A DNA stretch of 64,000 bases from CAVYVZ01 sp050748045 (lineage in GTDB: Bacteria > Acidobacteriota > Vicinamibacteria > Vicinamibacterales > UBA2999). A program made the position numbers and the translations under genes. Under the pieces are notes generated by a model that had not been told where the DNA came from, did no database searches, and saw nothing but the letters and a program-made list of their open reading frames with translations. Where the stretch lies: contig JBOGIW010000612.1 of the NCBI GenBank assembly GCA_050748045.1, positions 1 to 64,000 of the forward strand, in the 5' to 3' direction. Positions 61,173 to 64,000 of this stretch are shown piece by piece (the first letter of the stretch is position 1; every line of letters starts with the position of its first letter).

Positions 61173-64000
61173 CCATGGATGCTTCATCCGATCGGCCCCT
61201 GCTGGTCCGCCGGCCACCTCAGACGCCGGCACCGCTGTCGTATGCGCAGCACGCGCTCTGGGTGGCGCAGCAGCTCCACGGACCCGCTGCGAAGTACAAC
61301 GTTGTCACCGCATGGCGGCTGCATGGCCCGGTCGACCGAGCGGCCCTGTGCCGCGCCATCAATACCATCGTCGAGCGCCACGAGAGCCTGCGCACGCGCT
61401 TCGACGAGCTCGACGAGGAGCCGGTGCAGATCGTCTGCCCCGCGGCGCCATTCGATCTCTCCCCGGAAGACCTGACCGGCCTCGACGATGTCGCGCAGCG
61501 TCGGGCGGTGACGCAGGCGCTCGACGACGAATGGGCGAAGCCTTTCGACCTGCGACGCGCGCCGCTGCTGCGCGTACGTCTCCTGGAGCTCGGCACCGTC
61601 GAGCACGTGCTGATTCAGACGGCTCACCACATCGTGTGGGACGGCTGGTCGCGTGGAGTCTTCGCACGGGAGCTGAGCGCGCTCTATCGCGCGGCGCACC
61701 ACGAGGTGCCGCATGGCCTCGCGGCTCTCGAGGTGCAGTGCGCCGATGCCGCGGTGTGGCAGCGCTCGCGGCTCACGGGGCCGCGCCTCGCTCACGGTCT
61801 CGGATACTGGAACGAGCAGCTGGCAAATGCACCTCAGGAGCTCACCCTGCCGTCCGATCGCCGCCGGCCGGCTGTGCGGCGGCAGGAGGGTCGCGCCCTC
61901 GACGTGCAGCTGTCGCCCGAGCTGATCGGCGCCGTCACGCGCTTCGGCCAGGCCAATCGCGCTTCCCTCTTCACCACCCTCCTCGCGGGCTTTGGTGCCC
62001 TGCTGGCGCGGTACACGCACGCCTGCGACATCGTCGTCGGAACGCCCGTCGCCGACCGGCCCGACGCGCGGCTCGAGCCGCTGATAGGCCTCTTCACGAA
62101 CGAACTGCCCATTCGAATGAAGATCGGCCCGGAGACAACGTTCCGGCAGCTGGTGAACGACGTGCGCGAGACGACGCTTGCGGCGTATCGGCACAAAGAG
62201 GTGCCGTTCGACCGGATCGTGCAGGAGCTCTCGCCGCAACGGAGCCGCAACGCTGCTCCTCTGTTTCAGGTTGGATTCGGTCTACAGGATGCGACGTCGG
62301 CAGCCTTGACGTTGGCCGGCCTCGACGTCGAGGCGTGGCTCCGCGCCGAGCGTCTCCGGGCAAAGCTCGATCTCGAAGTGCAGGTGCTCGTCGACGGCGA
62401 TCGCGCCAGACTGTATTGGCTTTACGACGCCGAACTCTTCGGCCGCGCCCGCATGGAGCAGATGGCCCGTCACTATAGACAGCTGCTCGACGGGCTGACG
62501 GCCGATCCCGACGTGCCCCTGCACCGGCTCCCCATCGTGAGCGAGGAAGACCGCCTGGCGCTCGATGGATGGCAGGGCGCCGCGCACGAGATCGCGCCGG
62601 CGACGATTCCCGAGCTCTTCGAACATCAGGTAGACGCCACGCCAGCGCGGATCGCGGTTGCGAGCGGCACCGAGTCGCTGAGCTACGCGGACCTGGACAG
62701 GCTCGCAAACGCCGTCGCGCATCGCCTCCGGGTGTGCGGAGTCGGCCCGGAGACGATTGTCGCCGTGTGCGCGGAGAGGTCGCCGCAACTCGTGGCCGGC
62801 CTGCTCGCCGTCCTCAAGGCCGGCGGCGCGTATCTACCGATCGATCCCGCCTACCCGCGTGATCGGATTGCGTTCATGCTCGAAGACAGCGGCGCCGCGG
62901 TGGTACTCGCCGAACCTGGAACGCTGGAGCGCGTGGTGCCAGGAGACCGGACGATCGTCAATCTCGACGACTATCGATGCGTCACGGCGGATCAACGGCA
63001 CGAGACCCGGCGTCTCGCGCATCGGGCTACGGCGGCGAACCTGGCGTACGTGCTGTACACGTCGGGTTCGACGGGACGGCCGAAGGCTGTGATGGTGTCG
63101 CGCGGCGCCCTCGCGAACCACATGGCGTGGATGAACTCGCATTTTCCGCTCGACTTGCACGATCGGATTTTGCAACGGACCGCCCTCAGCTTCGATGCCT
63201 CCGTCTGGGAGTTCTATGCGCCGCTTCTGACCGGAGCCCGTCTCGTCCTCGCACCACCCGAAAGCCATCCCGACGGCGCAACGCTCACGCGATGGATGCG
63301 AGAAGAGGCAATCACCATCGTGCAAATGGTGCCGTCGCTCCTTCGCGTGCTGACCGAAGCACCGGACCTCGAGCGCTGCCTGTCGTTGCGTCGCGTGTTC
63401 TGCGGCGGTGAGCCTCTCACGAGCGAGCTGCAGCAGCGAGTGCGCGCGCGCCTGCCGAACGTCGAGCTGCACAATCTGTACGGCCCCACGGAGGCCACCA
63501 TCGATGCGACGTGGTGGCCCTGCGCATCGGGCACCGAATCCGAGGAGCCCGCGATCGGGCGCCCCGTGTGGAACACGCGCGCGTATGTCGTGAACGCGGC
63601 GCTGCAGCTGGCACCGGCAGGCGTCACGGGTGAACTGTGTCTCGCCGGGGCCGGACTGGCGCGTGGCTACCTCCGACGGGCGGCGTTGACGGCCGAACGA
63701 TTCGTTCCGGACCCGTACTGCGGTCGTCCTGGCGAGCGCATGTACCGCGTTGGAGACCTCGTGCGATGGCGACCGGACGGAGCGCTCGACTTCGTCGCGC
63801 GAATCGACCATCAACTCAAGATCAGGGGTCTCCGTATCGAGCTTGGAGAAATTGAAGCCGCGTTGAGGGCATTGCCGGGCGTGGCGCAGGTCGTGGTCGT
63901 CGGCCGTGAGGAGGAGTTTGCTCAGGCACGTCTGGTCGCCTACGTCGTCGCGTCCACGGCGGACGTGGTGACCGCCGACACGCTGCGAAACCGGCTGCGC
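61169..64000 (+). CDS. NRPS C-A, predicted Gln, truncated by window edge
   Basis: The 944 residues seen are the start of a larger synthetase. A condensation domain opens it (LSYAQHALWVAQQLHGP; active site HHIVWDGWS near 153). The A domain (from about 480) has SYADLDRLAN, VLYTSGSTGRPKAV and YGPTEATI. Its pocket reads D-A-W-Q-F-G-L-I-D, matching the signature reported for Gln-activating domains such as those in fengycin-type systems. The A domain is still missing its last core motifs at base 64000, and no carrier domain is seen yet. ATG at 61169 overlaps the preceding stop. A second ATG lies at 61175. Confidence 0.94.
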   Translation, partial: MTMDASSDRPLLVRRPPQTPAPLSYAQHALWVAQQLHGPAAKYNVVTAWRLHGPVDRAALCRAINTIVERHESLRTRFDELDEEPVQIVCPAAPFDLSPEDLTGLDDVAQRRAVTQALDDEWAKPFDLRRAPLLRVRLLELGTVEHVLIQTAHHIVWDGWSRGVFARELSALYRAAHHEVPHGLAALEVQCADAAVWQRSRLTGPRLAHGLGYWNEQLANAPQELTLPSDRRRPAVRRQEGRALDVQLSPELIGAVTRFGQANRASLFTTLLAGFGALLARYTHACDIVVGTPVADRPDARLEPLIGLFTNELPIRMKIGPETTFRQLVNDVRETTLAAYRHKEVPFDRIVQELSPQRSRNAAPLFQVGFGLQDATSAALTLAGLDVEAWLRAERLRAKLDLEVQVLVDGDRARLYWLYDAELFGRARMEQMARHYRQLLDGLTADPDVPLHRLPIVSEEDRLALDGWQGAAHEIAPATIPELFEHQVDATPARIAVASGTESLSYADLDRLANAVAHRLRVCGVGPETIVAVCAERSPQLVAGLLAVLKAGGAYLPIDPAYPRDRIAFMLEDSGAAVVLAEPGTLERVVPGDRTIVNLDDYRCVTADQRHETRRLAHRATAANLAYVLYTSGSTGRPKAVMVSRGALANHMAWMNSHFPLDLHDRILQRTALSFDASVWEFYAPLLTGARLVLAPPESHPDGATLTRWMREEAITIVQMVPSLLRVLTEAPDLERCLSLRRVFCGGEPLTSELQQRVRARLPNVELHNLYGPTEATIDATWWPCASGTESEEPAIGRPVWNTRAYVVNAALQLAPAGVTGELCLAGAGLARGYLRRAALTAERFVPDPYCGRPGERMYRVGDLVRWRPDGALDFVARIDHQLKIRGLRIELGEIEAALRALPGVAQVVVVGREEEFAQARLVAYVVASTADVVTADTLRNRLR

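Noticed and set aside
1..64000. CRISPR arrays, insertion sequences, integrase or rRNA genes
   Set aside because: Nothing was found: no regularly spaced direct repeats, no transposase or integrase motifs, and no rRNA-like sequence.

Overview
The window is about 67% G+C by eye and gene dense, with long, translationally coupled operons (ATGA/GTGA overlaps). Gene content and protein style suggest a soil bacterium, most likely Acidobacteriota (Vicinamibacterales-like). This is inferred from style only; Myxococcota or Gemmatimonadota are possible. No 16S or other phylogenetic marker is present.

The window looks like a RiPP / nonribosomal-peptide / polyketide supercluster. Left part (about 0.4-7.2 kb): a double-receiver LuxR-type regulator, then a minus-strand class II lanthipeptide operon read from right to left. 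It holds an NHLP-leader precursor with a 12-residue core, a HisC-like aminotransferase, a LanM synthetase with the three-cysteine CCG zinc site, and an unknown protein. A good sigma-54 (-24/-12) promoter lies upstream of the precursor. Region 7.5-14.0 kb: IPP isomerase, a decayed ABC transporter, an M28 peptidase, several gene fragments (AraC, PCYCF, cupin), a NusG/LoaP-like antiterminator, an AlaX-like editing domain whose stop codon lies inside an unusual tRNA gene, and hypothetical genes.

Region 14.2-26.6 kb is an export operon: LOG protein, sigma-54 activator, TolC, NHLM-type HlyD, C39 peptidase-ABC exporter, second NHLM ABC exporter, LIV-type binding lipoprotein, SyrP-like hydroxylase, and a tiny double-glycine leader peptide. 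Region 26.7-49.9 kb is an assembly-line operon: MbtH, type II thioesterase, NRPS C-A-T-C-A(Asn)-T-TE, hybrid ACP-aminotransferase-C-A(Ser)[FkbM MT]-T, a RiPP-type B12/radical SAM enzyme, an HPPD/hydroxymandelate-synthase homologue, A[MT]-T, a PLP aminotransferase and an amidohydrolase. Region 50.0-64.0 kb is a third operon: small membrane protein, LanB-like dehydratase, unusual A-T, GNAT, KS-AT, PurF, acetamidase/formamidase and an NRPS C-A(Gln) that runs off the right edge.

Four intergenic sites share one three-block element (CTAGATC, 19-20 nt, GATGGCG, 18 nt, TACGCT-like). They lie before nusG, the export operon, the MbtH/NRPS operon and the LanB/PKS operon, so these units are probably one co-regulated system. 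The working model is a beta-amino-acyl peptide from the assembly line plus RiPP-type peptides or tailoring, sharing NHLM export. Whether RiPP and NRPS chemistry converge on one product cannot be decided from sequence.
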